NCBI GenBank assembly: GCA_031418775.1
Contig: JANOJN010000016.1
Location: 19,313 to 83,312 of the forward strand
Length of the DNA stretch: 64,000 nt
Origin: JANLQX01 sp031418775
GTDB lineage: Bacteria; Actinomycetota; Acidimicrobiia; Acidimicrobiales; JANYDT01
Direction: 5' to 3'
The position numbers and the translations under genes are program-made. The notes beneath the pieces are model-generated. The model was not told the DNA's origin and ran no database searches. It saw only the letters and a list, made by a program, of their open reading frames with translations. Positions 24,950 to 34,369 of the stretch are shown here, piece by piece (position 1 is the first letter of the stretch; every line of letters begins with the position of its first letter).

Positions 24950-27900
24950 CTAGGTCGCGGATGCCCGAAGCGCCGAGCGGACGCGCTGCTCGCTGATCGG
25001 ACCGTCGGTGCCGAGGTGCTGGGCGAACAGGCTGACCCGCAACTCCTCGATCATCCAGCGCACCTCGAGTAGCCCGGTGGAACCAGGCCGGGCCGAACGC
25101 AGCGCATCCCGGTACGCCGCCTCGAGCGCCCGGGCGGTGTTCATCCGCGGGGTGTCCCGGTGCGGGTCGGACGAAAGCTTCTGCAGGCGGTGGAGCACTG
25201 CATCGAGATAGCGGGGAAGGTGGGCGAGCCGACGAACACCGGTGCGGGTGGCGAACCCCGGACGCATGAGACGGGCGACCTGCTCGATGGAGTCGTTGAT
25301 CGACGCGGACATCGACAGGGACCGCGGCTGTGCCTGCATCTCCGCGAAGGTTCGCTGCAGCTTGGCGTACGTCGCGAGTGTCAGGGCGATCTCCCGCCCG
25401 ATGGTTGCGCTCGCCGGTCCCGACCCGGACTTGACCGCGGCGAGCAACTCGGCGAAACCGAAGGCCGTGAACACCGGCCCTCCGTTGGCAATCAGAACGT
25501 GGTCGATCACGGCGGCGGCGGCGTCGTCGAGCAGAGCCTCGATATCACCGTTCGGTGCGGCGGCAAGAGCGAGTCGGTCAGTGGCTTCGATCGATCGCCG
25601 GATGTCACGACGTGAGGGTGTCGCCGCCAGCTGCAGGAGTCTTCGCGTGCCGTCCCACATGGCTTCGCGTTGGGCGGCCTCGCTGACCATCACGCGCACG
25701 GACACGCCGCGCCCTTCGTCGACGAGGGACGGGAAGCCGTGCACCGTGAATCCGAGTTGGGCGGTCGTGACCCGAGCAGTGAGATCACCGAACACCCACG
25801 ATGTCGCCGCCTCGAACTCGAGACCGGGCATGGCGGCGCCGAGTGCTGTCCGGCAACGTCCACCCAGTTCGGAACGCAGCCGTCCGAGACCGCGCCCGGC
25901 GGCCACCACGGCGTCATCGGCGTCGAGCACTTCGAAGCGCATCCGGAGGTGCGGTTCGAGCCGGGTCATGTCGAACTCTTCTGCGGTGAGTGGCGACCCG
26001 ATCGCATGAGCCACGTAGCGAGTGAGTGCGTCGATCAGCGATCCGGAGCGAGGGTCGGCTGACGCCAGGAACTTCTCGACATGATCGGCGATCGGGATCA
26101 GCTGCCTCCTGATGTTCTTGTTGAGTGTGCGTATCAACGCGTCGACGAGCTCGACGCGGTGGCCGGTGATGTGCCACGAGAACTCCGCCTCGTCGAGATG
26201 AGGCACAGCAATGAGAGGGACGGTCGCAGTGGCGCCGTCGTCCACCGCACCGGGGTCGTGCACGTAGGTCAGCGGAGCCGGGGCGTTCGTCGATGGCCAC
26301 GTGTCGGGAAAGTCCTCCCACCGCACTCCGGCGGCGGCATCATCGAGCAGATGGGCGACGCTCACCGAGAGGAAGTCGGGCAGGAGGGGCCGCATCCCCT
26401 TCCACCACTGATTGAACGAGGCGGTCGACGCAACGGTTTCGGGAATCCGGTCGTCGAAGAATGCGTAGGCCCGGTCGCCGTCCGCCAGCAGGTCGCGTCG
26501 TCGCGCTCGGGTCTCGATTTCCGTGACCAGTTCTGCGGTCCGAGCGTTCGCTGCGACGAAGTCGTGATGGACTTCCCACTCGCCGTCGACCAGCGCGTTC
26601 CGGATGAAGAGTTCGCGTGCCTGAACCGGGTCGATGCGGCCGAAGAAGACCCGTCGGCCGGTCACGATCGGAAGGCCGTAGAGCGAAACACGCTCGATCG
26701 CAACGGCCGAGCCCGTCTTGGGGTCCCACGTGGGCTCGGAATACGACCGGCTCACCAGATGGTCACCGGCGCGTTCGATCCATTCGGGTTGGATACGCGC
26801 AACGGTTCGCGCCCACAGCCGATCGGTCTCGACGACCTCGCCGGCCATGATCCATTTCGCCGGCTTCTTGAACAGCGTCGAACCGGCGCCAACGAGGAAG
26901 CGACTGTTGCGGGCGCCGCGATAGTCGCGGGTGCGCTCGTCCCGCGCGCCGACGTTGACGACGAGTCCGGTCAGCAACGCTTGATGGACGAGGTCAGCGG
27001 CGGCGGGCTGGGCCCCGAAGCGCAGCCCGAGATCGGACGCAACTTGGCGGAGCTGGCTGAAGATGTCCTGCCACTCCCGTATGCGCACATAGTTCAGGTA
27101 ATCCCGCCGGCACATCTTGCGGAACTGGCTCGACGACATCTCGCGCTGGCGATCCCGGAGGTGGTTCCACAGATTGATCAGCGACATGAAGTCGGAGGAG
27201 TCATCACGGAATCGGGCGTGCGACACATCCGCGGCCTCGCGCTTCTCGCTCGGACGTTCGCGTGGATCTTGGATCGAAAGTGCGGCGGCAATGATGAGCA
27301 CTTCTTTGACGCATCCGTTGAACTCGGCGGCGAGGACCATGCGACCGAGCTTGGGATCGAGTGGCAATCGAGCCAGACGGCGGCCGAGCTCGGTCAGCTC
27401 ACCGTTCTCCGGAGCGGTCACCGCGCCCAGCTCGTAGAGCAGCACGAGCCCGTCCTTCACCGAGCGTCGGTCGGGCGCGTCGATGAACGGGAACGTGGCG
27501 ATGTCCCCGAGTCCGAGGGCGAGCATCTGCAAGATGACCGATGCCAAATTGGTGCGCAGGATTTCGGGGTCGGTGAACGCCGGTCGGTCGAGGAAGTCGT
27601 CTTCGCTGAACAAGCGGATGGCTACCCCGGGCGCGACGCGTCCGCACCGACCGGCCCGTTGGTTTGCCGACGCCTGGGAGATCGGTTCGATGGGGAGCCG
27701 CTGCACCTTCGATCGACGGCTGTAGCGGGAGAGGCGTGCCGTGCCGGTGTCGACGACGAACCGGACCCCGGGGACGGTCAGGGAGGTCTCGGCCACGTTG
27801 GTGGAGAGAACGACCCGGCGCGTGGTGTGGGGTTCGAACACCCGGTGCTGTTCGGCAGCGGACAATCGCGCGTACAGCGGGATGACCTCGAGAGGGCGTC

Positions 27901-28765
27901 CGGGCACGACCATTTCTCGGATCGCGTCGGCGGCGTCGTGGATCTCCCGTTCACCATTGCAGAACACGAGCACGTCGCCGTCACCGTGAGCACAGAGCTC
28001 CTCCACGGCGGCGACGATGGCCTGCGGCTGATCCGGGGCTTCGTCATCTTCGGAGCCGAACGGCCGGTACCGGACCTCGACCGGGAACGTTCGACCGGTC
28101 ACCAGGATGACGGGGACCGATCGGCGACGACCCGTGGCGTCGACCCGGCTGAAGTGCTCGGCGAAGCGGGCGGTGTCGATGGTGGCCGAGGTGATGATCA
28201 GCTTCAGGTCGGGTCGTCTCGGAAGGAGTTGGTGGAGGAAACCGAGGAGGAAGTCGATGTTCAGGCTGCGCTCGTGGGCCTCGTCGATGATGATCGTGTC
28301 GTAGCGGCGCAGGAGCCGGTCGCGGCCGATCTCGGCGAGCAGGATGCCGTCGGTCATCACCTTCAATCGGGTCAGCTCCTTCACCCGGTCGGTGAAGCGG
28401 ACGGCATACCCGACGGTTTCTCCGACCGTGGTGCCGAGCTCCGACGCCACCCGTTCCGCAATGGTTCGCGCCGCCAATCGCCGCGGTTGGGTATGGCCGA
28501 TCATGGCGTCGAGACCCCGCCCGAGGTCGAGGCAGATCTTTGGGAGCTGAGTGCTCTTGCCCGACCCCGTTTCGCCGGCGACGACGATCACCTGATGATC
28601 GCGGATCGCCTCGCGGATCTCGTCGACGCGGTCGGTGATCGGCAGTTCCGTCGGGTACTCGATGACGCAAGGTGCGCCAGCGCGGGCGGCGCGCAGCACC
28701 TCGACGCGGGGGGACCCCTCGCCCCGTTCGCGTGGGCGGGGCCGAGGGCGCCGATCGGTGGACAT
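24950..28765 (-). CDS. hrpA: ATP-dependent RNA helicase HrpA (DEAH-box)
   Basis: This is a 1271-residue helicase, close to E. coli HrpA (1300). Motif I GETGSGKST is at residues 64-72 and DEAH at 161-164, with SATID, helicase C-terminal, ratchet/winged-helix, OB-fold and the long DUF3418 C-terminal region (for example LPDFLSVSVAHLLDD). HrpA proteins act on mRNA or stalled ribosomes. The ATG at 28765 follows GGAGGGG closely. It converges on the glycosidase gene and is divergent from the LacI gene. Long frames on the opposite strand are shadows. Confidence 0.94.
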   Translation of the reverse strand: MSTDRRPRPRPRERGEGSPRVEVLRAARAGAPCVIEYPTELPITDRVDEIREAIRDHQVIVVAGETGSGKSTQLPKICLDLGRGLDAMIGHTQPRRLAARTIAERVASELGTTVGETVGYAVRFTDRVKELTRLKVMTDGILLAEIGRDRLLRRYDTIIIDEAHERSLNIDFLLGFLHQLLPRRPDLKLIITSATIDTARFAEHFSRVDATGRRRSVPVILVTGRTFPVEVRYRPFGSEDDEAPDQPQAIVAAVEELCAHGDGDVLVFCNGEREIHDAADAIREMVVPGRPLEVIPLYARLSAAEQHRVFEPHTTRRVVLSTNVAETSLTVPGVRFVVDTGTARLSRYSRRSKVQRLPIEPISQASANQRAGRCGRVAPGVAIRLFSEDDFLDRPAFTDPEILRTNLASVILQMLALGLGDIATFPFIDAPDRRSVKDGLVLLYELGAVTAPENGELTELGRRLARLPLDPKLGRMVLAAEFNGCVKEVLIIAAALSIQDPRERPSEKREAADVSHARFRDDSSDFMSLINLWNHLRDRQREMSSSQFRKMCRRDYLNYVRIREWQDIFSQLRQVASDLGLRFGAQPAAADLVHQALLTGLVVNVGARDERTRDYRGARNSRFLVGAGSTLFKKPAKWIMAGEVVETDRLWARTVARIQPEWIERAGDHLVSRSYSEPTWDPKTGSAVAIERVSLYGLPIVTGRRVFFGRIDPVQARELFIRNALVDGEWEVHHDFVAANARTAELVTEIETRARRRDLLADGDRAYAFFDDRIPETVASTASFNQWWKGMRPLLPDFLSVSVAHLLDDAAAGVRWEDFPDTWPSTNAPAPLTYVHDPGAVDDGATATVPLIAVPHLDEAEFSWHITGHRVELVDALIRTLNKNIRRQLIPIADHVEKFLASADPRSGSLIDALTRYVAHAIGSPLTAEEFDMTRLEPHLRMRFEVLDADDAVVAAGRGLGRLRSELGGRCRTALGAAMPGLEFEAATSWVFGDLTARVTTAQLGFTVHGFPSLVDEGRGVSVRVMVSEAAQREAMWDGTRRLLQLAATPSRRDIRRSIEATDRLALAAAPNGDIEALLDDAAAAVIDHVLIANGGPVFTAFGFAELLAAVKSGSGPASATIGREIALTLATYAKLQRTFAEMQAQPRSLSMSASINDSIEQVARLMRPGFATRTGVRRLAHLPRYLDAVLHRLQKLSSDPHRDTPRMNTARALEAAYRDALRSARPGSTGLLEVRWMIEELRVSLFAQHLGTDGPISEQRVRSALRASAT

Positions 28766-28905
28766 CCCCTCCAGTATCGGCGTTGCGCAGTGGTTCCGGG
28801 GCAGTTCCGGTTCAGCGGTGACCGCAAGCCGAGTCCGACGGTTGCGGGTGGCTCACCCGTGCGGCAATCAGCGCAACGTGCGTGGTCTCGGGCGGTTTTC
28901 GGCCC

Positions 28906-28911
28906 TAGAGT
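28906..28911 (+). promoter_or_regulatory. -10 box of LacI-family regulator gene (leaderless)
   Basis: TAGAGT, seven bases upstream of GTG 28919. Confidence 0.5.
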
Positions 28912-28918
28912 ACCGTCC

Positions 28919-29962
28919 GTGAAAGCGGTTGCGGATAGACAGTCTGAAGGGATGCCTCCCCGCGGTGGTCGTGCCACGATCGCCGATGTCGCTCGCGGCG
29001 CTGCCGTCTCGGAGGCGACCGTCAGCAGAGCGCTTCGCAACCTCCCCCATGTGCGTGCCGAGGTCCGTCAGCGTGTTCGTGACGTCGCCAGCGCGCTGAG
29101 TTACGTGGCTGATCCGAATGCCTCACGTCTGGCTTCGGGTCGAACGAAGACCGTCGGGCTCATCGCCCGACATCTGGACACGTGGTACGTCAGCCAGGTC
29201 TCTACTGGCTTGGAGGACGTCCTGCAGCCTGCCGACCAGGATCTGCTCATAAGCGCACTGAGTACCCCCGGCCGTCGACGCGACCTCGTCGCCGGGACCA
29301 CCAACCTCAACCAACGGGTCGACGGCGTCGTGGTGGTCGATGCGTTCCTCGGTGCCTCGTGGAAGCGGGCGCGGGGCGAGCGTCCGATCATGATCGTCGG
29401 TGAACGGGTTGACGGCGAACACACCCTGGGTATCGATGATGAGCTCGGCGGTTCTCTCGCGGCCGAGCATCTCGTCGGGCTCGGCCATCGCCGCCTCGCC
29501 ACCATCGGAAGCCGGAGCATACGTGACCGGTTCTCCCCGGTGTCAGGACTTCGGCTCAAGGGGTTTCGTCGGATCGTGGTGGAGGCAGGGATCGAACCGG
29601 CTGTCGAACTCAGCGGCGCCTACACCGTCGAGAGCGGCGCAGCCGCAGCACGCAAGTTGCTCGCCCTGCCGCCGGAGCGTCGTCCAACTGCGGTGTTCTG
29701 TCTGTCGGACGAGATGGCCTTCGGGGTGCTCCAGGTTGCCCGTGAACTGCATACTGACGTGCCCGGGGAGCTCGCGGTGGTCGGCTTCGATGGCCACTCC
29801 GTCGCCGAGGCCTTCGGTCTCACGACCGTCCACCAACCGGTTCGTGATCTTGGACGCCGCGCCGCGGAGCGCATGCTCGCCCTGCTCGACGACCCCACAC
29901 GTCCACCCGGCCACGAGGTTCTCGACGTTCGGCTCATCGTTCGCTCCTCGAGCACGAAGTGA
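28919..29962 (+). CDS. LacI-family transcriptional regulator
   Basis: This is a 347-residue DNA-binding repressor. The helix-turn-helix is ATIADVARGAAVSEATVSRAL, after a basic RGGR tail, and is followed by the hinge helix VADPNASRLASG. A periplasmic-binding-protein-like effector domain follows (KTVGLIARHLDTWYV to VVGFDGHSVAEA). A sugar or nucleoside effector is expected. GTG 28919 fits the leaderless promoter; ATG 28952 would also leave the whole HTH intact. A candidate operator at 28920-28933 overlaps the start codon, suggesting autoregulation, and its near copy precedes the sugar transporter 16 kb away. Confidence 0.9.
   Translation: MKAVADRQSEGMPPRGGRATIADVARGAAVSEATVSRALRNLPHVRAEVRQRVRDVASALSYVADPNASRLASGRTKTVGLIARHLDTWYVSQVSTGLEDVLQPADQDLLISALSTPGRRRDLVAGTTNLNQRVDGVVVVDAFLGASWKRARGERPIMIVGERVDGEHTLGIDDELGGSLAAEHLVGLGHRRLATIGSRSIRDRFSPVSGLRLKGFRRIVVEAGIEPAVELSGAYTVESGAAAARKLLALPPERRPTAVFCLSDEMAFGVLQVARELHTDVPGELAVVGFDGHSVAEAFGLTTVHQPVRDLGRRAAERMLALLDDPTRPPGHEVLDVRLIVRSSSTK
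28920..28933 (+). promoter_or_regulatory. Candidate LacI-family operator (autoregulatory)
   Basis: TGAAAGCGGTTGCG agrees with the transporter site at 12853-12866 in 11 of 14 positions and shares GAAAGCG-N-TTGC. It covers the predicted transcription and translation start, a position where a bound repressor would block expression. Confidence 0.45.
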
Positions 29963-30014
29963 TGATCTGATCCCGGGCTGGCTCTTGGCCCCCTGACAGG
30001 AGCAGGATGACGGT

Positions 30015-31700
30015 ATGGGACCTCGCATCGTCATCCGTGGTGGCATCGTCGTCGATGGTTCGGGCTCGCCCGGAACCGTCGCAGATGTGGCGATCGAGGG
30101 TGATCGTGTCGTGGCGATCGGTGAGATCGCGCCGCTCCCCGACGATGATGTGCTCGACGCCACCGGTTGCATCGTCTCTCCCGGCTTCATCGACATTCAC
30201 ACCCACTACGACGCGCAGGTGTTCTGGGATCCGGCGCTCACTCCGTCCTGCTTCCATGGGGTCACGAGCGTGGTGGCGGGGAACTGCGGGTTCTCGATCG
30301 CCCCTGTTCGCCCGGAGCACCGGGCGCTGATGGCGGCCACGATGGAGAAGGTCGAGGACATGGATCCGGCCACCCTCCTCGAAGGGGTGCCGTGGGACTT
30401 CGAGACCTTCCCCGATTACCACGACGCCGTTGAGCGCCATGGCTGCGTGCTGAACTACGGCGCCTACATCGGCCACACGGCGCTCCGCCTCCACGCGCTG
30501 GGCGATGAGGCGGTCGGGCGCGTCGCCACCGATGCGGAGATCACGACCATGGCGGCGGCCGTCTCCGAGGCGATGGATGCCGGAGCGCTCGGATTCGCGA
30601 CCTCATTCGCCGTGACGCACCGAGGCGCTGACGGGAACCCCATCCCGTCTCGCTACGCCGACCGACGCGAGGTCGACGCGCTCGCCGCAGCGGTTGTCGC
30701 GTCCGGACGGGGCGTGGTCGGTATCAACGGCGGCGAGGGTCTGTCGTTCGCCGACAGCTATGACCTGTCGATCGAACTCGGCGCACCGGTCACCTACACG
30801 GCGGTGCTCACGACCCCGACCGGGGCTCATCTGAAGGCGATGGAGATCCATCGGGCAGGTATTGGGCGGGGCGCGAACGTCTGGCCGCAGATCAGCTGCC
30901 GTCCGCTCGCGTTCTCGATGCACCTCGTGGAACCCTTCACGCTGAACACCAATCCTGTCTTCGCCGAGCTGATGCCGTTGAGCGAGGCGGATCGTCGGCG
31001 CGCGTACGAATCGTCGGAGTGGCGGCAGCGGGCCAAGCAGGCGTGGATTGACAACCGCCGGCTCTCTCCGCGCTGGGACACGTTCACGGTGATGGAGTCG
31101 ACCCAACCCGAGCTCATCGGTCTGGGCATCGCGGCCCTTGCTGAGCAGCTCGGGGTGCATCCGCTCGATGCTCTCCTCGACGCGGTGCTCGCCGAACCGG
31201 ACCTGAAGTCGCTTCGTGTCAAAGCGACGCTCGCAAACGATGACCCCGAGGGCATTGCCGGTCTGCTGCGCGAAGAACACGTCACGCTCGGCCTCTCCGA
31301 CGCTGGAGCCCACGTCGGTCAGATCTGCGACGCCCCGCTGCCCACCGACCTCCTCGGCAATTGGGTGCGGGGCCGTGAAGCGCTCACCCTCGAAGACGCC
31401 GTGCACCGTCTCACCGGGGTGCAGGCCGACCTGTTCGGCTTCGTCGACCGCGGGGTCCTGCGGGCGGGTGCGTTTGCCGACGTGTGCGTGTTCGATCCGG
31501 CCACCGTTGCCCCGGGCCCGATCCGCCGTGTGCGTGACTTCCCGGCGAACGGCGAGCGGCTCACCGCCGACGCACCGATCGGTGTCCGTCATGTCCTCGT
31601 GAACGGCACGGTGATACGCCGCGACGAACGCTCTCTCCCGATGGACGAAATAGGCCGGCCGGGACAGATGCTCGTCGCCGGTCTGCGCGGGAGCCAGTGA
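30015..31700 (+). CDS. N-acyl-D-amino-acid deacylase-like amidohydrolase
   Basis: This is a 561-residue cytosolic amidohydrolase of the D-aminoacylase group. The composite N-terminal beta-sandwich is followed by SPGFIDIHTHYDAQ (HxH metal motif), VVAGNCGFSIAP with the bridging-position cysteine, GHTALR, and SDAGAH carrying the catalytic aspartate near residue 434. It would hydrolyse N-acyl-D-amino acids or related amides. CAGGAT lies six bases before the ATG at 30015. The next gene is uridine phosphorylase with its own promoter, so an operon is not certain. Substrate specificity is open. Confidence 0.88.
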   Translation: MGPRIVIRGGIVVDGSGSPGTVADVAIEGDRVVAIGEIAPLPDDDVLDATGCIVSPGFIDIHTHYDAQVFWDPALTPSCFHGVTSVVAGNCGFSIAPVRPEHRALMAATMEKVEDMDPATLLEGVPWDFETFPDYHDAVERHGCVLNYGAYIGHTALRLHALGDEAVGRVATDAEITTMAAAVSEAMDAGALGFATSFAVTHRGADGNPIPSRYADRREVDALAAAVVASGRGVVGINGGEGLSFADSYDLSIELGAPVTYTAVLTTPTGAHLKAMEIHRAGIGRGANVWPQISCRPLAFSMHLVEPFTLNTNPVFAELMPLSEADRRRAYESSEWRQRAKQAWIDNRRLSPRWDTFTVMESTQPELIGLGIAALAEQLGVHPLDALLDAVLAEPDLKSLRVKATLANDDPEGIAGLLREEHVTLGLSDAGAHVGQICDAPLPTDLLGNWVRGREALTLEDAVHRLTGVQADLFGFVDRGVLRAGAFADVCVFDPATVAPGPIRRVRDFPANGERLTADAPIGVRHVLVNGTVIRRDERSLPMDEIGRPGQMLVAGLRGSQ

Positions 31701-31723
31701 GCAGAGCAGGAACGGCAGAGCAC

Positions 31724-31729
31724 TAGCTT
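31724..31729 (+). promoter_or_regulatory. -10 box of udp (leaderless)
   Basis: TAGCTT, seven bases upstream of ATG 31737; identical in hexamer and spacing to the GH3 promoter. Confidence 0.5.
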
Positions 31730-31736
31730 CGGGCAG

Positions 31737-32519
31737 ATGAGCGACGACCGCAGGTATCACATCGGGTTCGGCCCCAGCGATCTGGCTGGCCGGGTGCCCG
31801 ACCTCGTGCTGCTCTCGGGCGATCCGGAGCGCACCAAGCACATCGCCACGGAGCGGCTCGCCAACGCCCGTCTGCTCAGCGAGCACCGTGGCCTCACAAG
31901 CTACGTCGGCACGCTCGCCAACGGCGTCGACATCCTGTGCTGCACGAGCGGCATGGGAGGTCCGTCGACGTCGATCGTGATCAACGAACTGGCGCAGATT
32001 GGCGTTCGCACCGTGATCCGCGTGGGGACAACCGGTTCGCTGCAACCGCACGTGCCGGTCGGATCGGTGATCATCACGAGCGCTGCGCTCCGCCGTCAGG
32101 GCGCGACCCTCGACATCGCCCCGATCGAATACCCGGCGGCAGGTGACCCGTTCGTCACCGTTGCGTTGGCGAACGCCGCGGCCTCGCTCGGCATCCCGCA
32201 TCACGTCGGGATCACCGCGTCGGTGGACACCTTCTTCGAAGGTCAGGAGCGTTCGGTGATCTCGGCCAACCCCCGCCTGCTCCGCTCGCTGCAGGGGATC
32301 ACCGACGAGTACCGCAATCTCGGGATCCTCAACTACGAGATGGAGTCGGCCACGGTGTTCACGTGCGCGTCGGTGTACGGCATGCGCGCCGGATGTGTCT
32401 GTGCCGTTATCGCCCAGCGAACCGAGGGCGAGAACGTGGTCATGGAGGCGAAGGACGAAGCGGTGGAGCGCACCATCCTCGTGGCGCTCGCCGGCGCTGA
32501 GGCGCTCACGTCGAAGTAG
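31737..32519 (+). CDS. udp: Uridine phosphorylase
   Basis: This 260-residue cytosolic enzyme splits uridine with phosphate to uracil and ribose 1-phosphate. The sequence follows E. coli Udp closely: LLSGDPERTKHIA (phosphate-binding Gly/Asp/Arg), TSGMGGPSTSIVINELAQIG, IRVGTTGSLQPHVPVGSVIIT, TASVDTFFEGQER and the sugar-binding NYEMESATVF. It is likely used in pyrimidine salvage. The gene has its own leaderless-type promoter and lies 36 bases after the deacylase gene. Confidence 0.93.
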   Translation: MSDDRRYHIGFGPSDLAGRVPDLVLLSGDPERTKHIATERLANARLLSEHRGLTSYVGTLANGVDILCCTSGMGGPSTSIVINELAQIGVRTVIRVGTTGSLQPHVPVGSVIITSAALRRQGATLDIAPIEYPAAGDPFVTVALANAAASLGIPHHVGITASVDTFFEGQERSVISANPRLLRSLQGITDEYRNLGILNYEMESATVFTCASVYGMRAGCVCAVIAQRTEGENVVMEAKDEAVERTILVALAGAEALTSK

Positions 32520-32562
32520 CCGTCCCGACCGGGGCTGAGTGTCACTCGGGGCACCGAACCGC

Positions 32563-32568
32563 TACCGT
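32563..32568 (+). promoter_or_regulatory. -10 box of the metallo-hydrolase gene (leaderless)
   Basis: TACCGT, six bases upstream of ATG 32575. Confidence 0.5.
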
Positions 32569-32574
32569 TCGCTC

Positions 32575-33510
32575 ATGCCAGTGCACTACGAAAAAGGTCT
32601 CGTCGACGTCGGCAACGGATGCTTCGCCTACTTGCAGCCCGACGGCGGTTGGGGGTGGAGCAACGCGGGTCTGATCGAGAGCAACGGGGTTTCCCTACTG
32701 GTCGACACGCTCTTCGATCTCAAGCTCACTCAGGAGATGCTCGACGCGATGGCAGAGATCCGCGCACGGTCGCCGATCGCCACGCTGGTGAACACGCACG
32801 CCAACGGCGATCACTGCTACGGCAACCAACTGGTGACGAATGCGGCGATCGTGGCGAGTGCGGCAACCGCCCACGAGATGGCCGAGGTTCCCGCGTCGAT
32901 GATGCTGTCGCTCAACAATGCCCCTGGCGAGATCGGCGAGCTCTTCCGGGGCTTCTTCGGTGCGTTCGATTTCAGCGGCATCGAGTCCACGCCGCCGACC
33001 GAGACGTTCTCCGGTCGACACGACATCAGTGTGGGCGGTCGCATCGTCGAGCTCCACGAGGTCGGACCCGCGCATACGGCAGGGGACACCATCGTGCACG
33101 TGCCCGACGCGGCAACGGTGTTCACCGGCGACATCCTGTTCTCGCACGGCACGCCCATCGTGTGGGCGGGGCCGTTGTCCAACTGGATCGCCGCATGCGA
33201 TCTGATCGAGACGATGGCGCCGTCGGTCGTGGTCCCCGGGCACGGACCGGTCTCGACGCTCGCCGACGTGCGCGACTGCCGCGAGTACCTGTCGATGATC
33301 GAGCGCGAGGCGTCGGCCCGTCACGCCGCCGGGATGTCGGCGAGCGATGCGGCGCACGACATTGCCTTGGGCGAGTTTCGCGAGTGGGGTGAGTGGGGCC
33401 GCATCGCCGTCAACGTCGACACGGTGTACCGGTCGATCGACTCGGAGTACAAAGGCATGGACATCTTCGAGATGTTCCGCCAGATGGCGAAGCTCGAGGC
33501 GGCGGGCTGA
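32575..33510 (+). CDS. Metallo-beta-lactamase-fold hydrolase
   Basis: This is a 311-residue MBL-fold protein. The metal motif reads THANGDHCYG, the form HxNxDH instead of HxHxDH, which is common in the SoxH/glyoxalase-II-related and quinoprotein relay group. Later ligands are in GPAHTAGDTIV, FTGDILF and VVPGHGPV. It is cytosolic, with no signal peptide. Substrate is unknown; thioester or lactone hydrolysis is usual for relatives. The toxin-antitoxin palindrome starts 11 bases after its stop. Confidence 0.85.
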   Translation: MPVHYEKGLVDVGNGCFAYLQPDGGWGWSNAGLIESNGVSLLVDTLFDLKLTQEMLDAMAEIRARSPIATLVNTHANGDHCYGNQLVTNAAIVASAATAHEMAEVPASMMLSLNNAPGEIGELFRGFFGAFDFSGIESTPPTETFSGRHDISVGGRIVELHEVGPAHTAGDTIVHVPDAATVFTGDILFSHGTPIVWAGPLSNWIAACDLIETMAPSVVVPGHGPVSTLADVRDCREYLSMIEREASARHAAGMSASDAAHDIALGEFREWGEWGRIAVNVDTVYRSIDSEYKGMDIFEMFRQMAKLEAAG

Positions 33511-33516
33511 GACTAG

Positions 33517-33546
33517 TTGCTACCGTGATGCTACCTTTGGTAGCAT
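33517..33546 (+). promoter_or_regulatory. Promoter of the MazEF-type operon
   Basis: A -35 like TTGCTA (33517-33522) and a -10 TAGCAT (33541-33546) are separated by 18 bases. The -10 lies six bases before ATG 33553, so the mRNA is leaderless. Most of the promoter is inside the operator palindrome. Confidence 0.6.
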
Positions 33547-33553
33547 CACGGTA
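33521..33553. promoter_or_regulatory. Palindromic operator of the MazEF-type pair
   Basis: A perfect inverted repeat of 15-base arms (taccgtgatgctacc and its complement) surrounds a three-base loop ttt. The right arm contains the -10 box and ends on the A of the antitoxin ATG. This is the layout expected for autorepression by an antitoxin or toxin-antitoxin complex. Without a T-tract it is not a good terminator. Confidence 0.8.
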
Positions 33554-33771
33554 TGAAGGTCAGCGTAAGTCTGCCGGATGACGATGTTGCGTACCTCGAC
33601 GAGTATGCGCAGACCCAGGGTCTCGCTTCGAGGTCGGCCGTCGTTCACAAGGCCGTTCGTCTCCTTCGGGCGACCGAACTCGGCGGGGCGTATGAGGACG
33701 CCTGGCGCGACTGGACCGAGTCCGGCGACGGCGACATGTGGGAAGCCGCGACCGCTGACGGCATCAACTGA
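33553..33771 (+). CDS. Ribbon-helix-helix antitoxin (MazE/ParD-like)
   Basis: This is a 72-residue antitoxin. The N-terminus MKVSVSLPDDDVAYLDEYA is a ribbon-helix-helix DNA-binding fold (strand, then helices with ASRSAVVHKAVRLL). The acidic C-terminal half (EDAWRDWTESGDGDMW) would wrap and neutralise the toxin. It overlaps the mazF start by one base, so the two are translationally coupled. It is expected to bind the palindrome at its own start. Confidence 0.88.
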   Translation: MKVSVSLPDDDVAYLDEYAQTQGLASRSAVVHKAVRLLRATELGGAYEDAWRDWTESGDGDMWEAATADGIN

Positions 33772-34118
33772 TGCGTCGCGGCGACATCGTCCTCGTCGAC
33801 TTGGAGCCGGTTCGGGGAGCGGAGGCAAACAAGCGCCGACCCGCTGTCATCGTCACCAACGAAGGCGCGAATCTCACCGCCCAACGCCTCCGGCGGGGTG
33901 TGGTCACCGTAGTTCCCGTCACATCGAACACCGCTCGTGTCTATCCGTTTCAGGTGATGCTCCCATCCTCGGATACCGGGCTTGACCATGATTCGAAAGC
34001 TCAGGCCGAACAGGTTCGGTCGGTGGACATCGCGCGCGTCGGTCAGCGAGTCGGTGCCGTTCCCGCCGATCTCTTGATGCTCGTCGACGAAGCACTCCGG
34101 CTCCACCTCGCTCTCTAA
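33771..34118 (+). CDS. mazF: MazF/PemK-type endoribonuclease toxin
   Basis: This is a 115-residue toxin of the MazF/PemK family, which cleaves mRNA at short sequences. Family blocks are MRRGDIVLVDLEPVRGAEANKRRPAVIVTNE (RGDIV-x-V and RPAVIV segments) and VVPVTSNTARVYPFQV. The QVRSVDIARVG block contains the usual S-x-D near the active site. It is directly downstream of the RHH antitoxin. Cleavage specificity cannot be predicted. Confidence 0.92.
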   Translation: MRRGDIVLVDLEPVRGAEANKRRPAVIVTNEGANLTAQRLRRGVVTVVPVTSNTARVYPFQVMLPSSDTGLDHDSKAQAEQVRSVDIARVGQRVGAVPADLLMLVDEALRLHLAL

Positions 34119-34369
34119 GAAGAGCGAATTTGCCGCGCTGCCCTTCGAGCGAATGACAACGAGTCATGGTGCACGGTTCCTTCGCGCCCCAGGTGATGCG
34201 ATGCACTCTGTACGGGAATCATATGCACACGGATCATATCGGGAACGGTGAGATGCGATTCCCAGCCGGAACTCTTGGTTGTTCAATGCGTCGTCCTTAT
34301 TACTTCAGACGGCGCGCGGGAGGCGGGTGTTTCGGTCTGGTGTCCCAGTGATTTTGCCGAACAAATCAT

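Noticed and set aside
26081..28918. An open frame running without stop upstream of the LacI gene, which would give a 1293-residue protein
   Set aside because: This part is antisense to hrpA and has no family features. The LacI HTH starts normally at 28919-28952 with its own promoter.
34166..34351. A 61-codon ORF upstream of the HNH gene
   Set aside because: No start signal, no recognisable product, and it lies in an AT-richer spacer.
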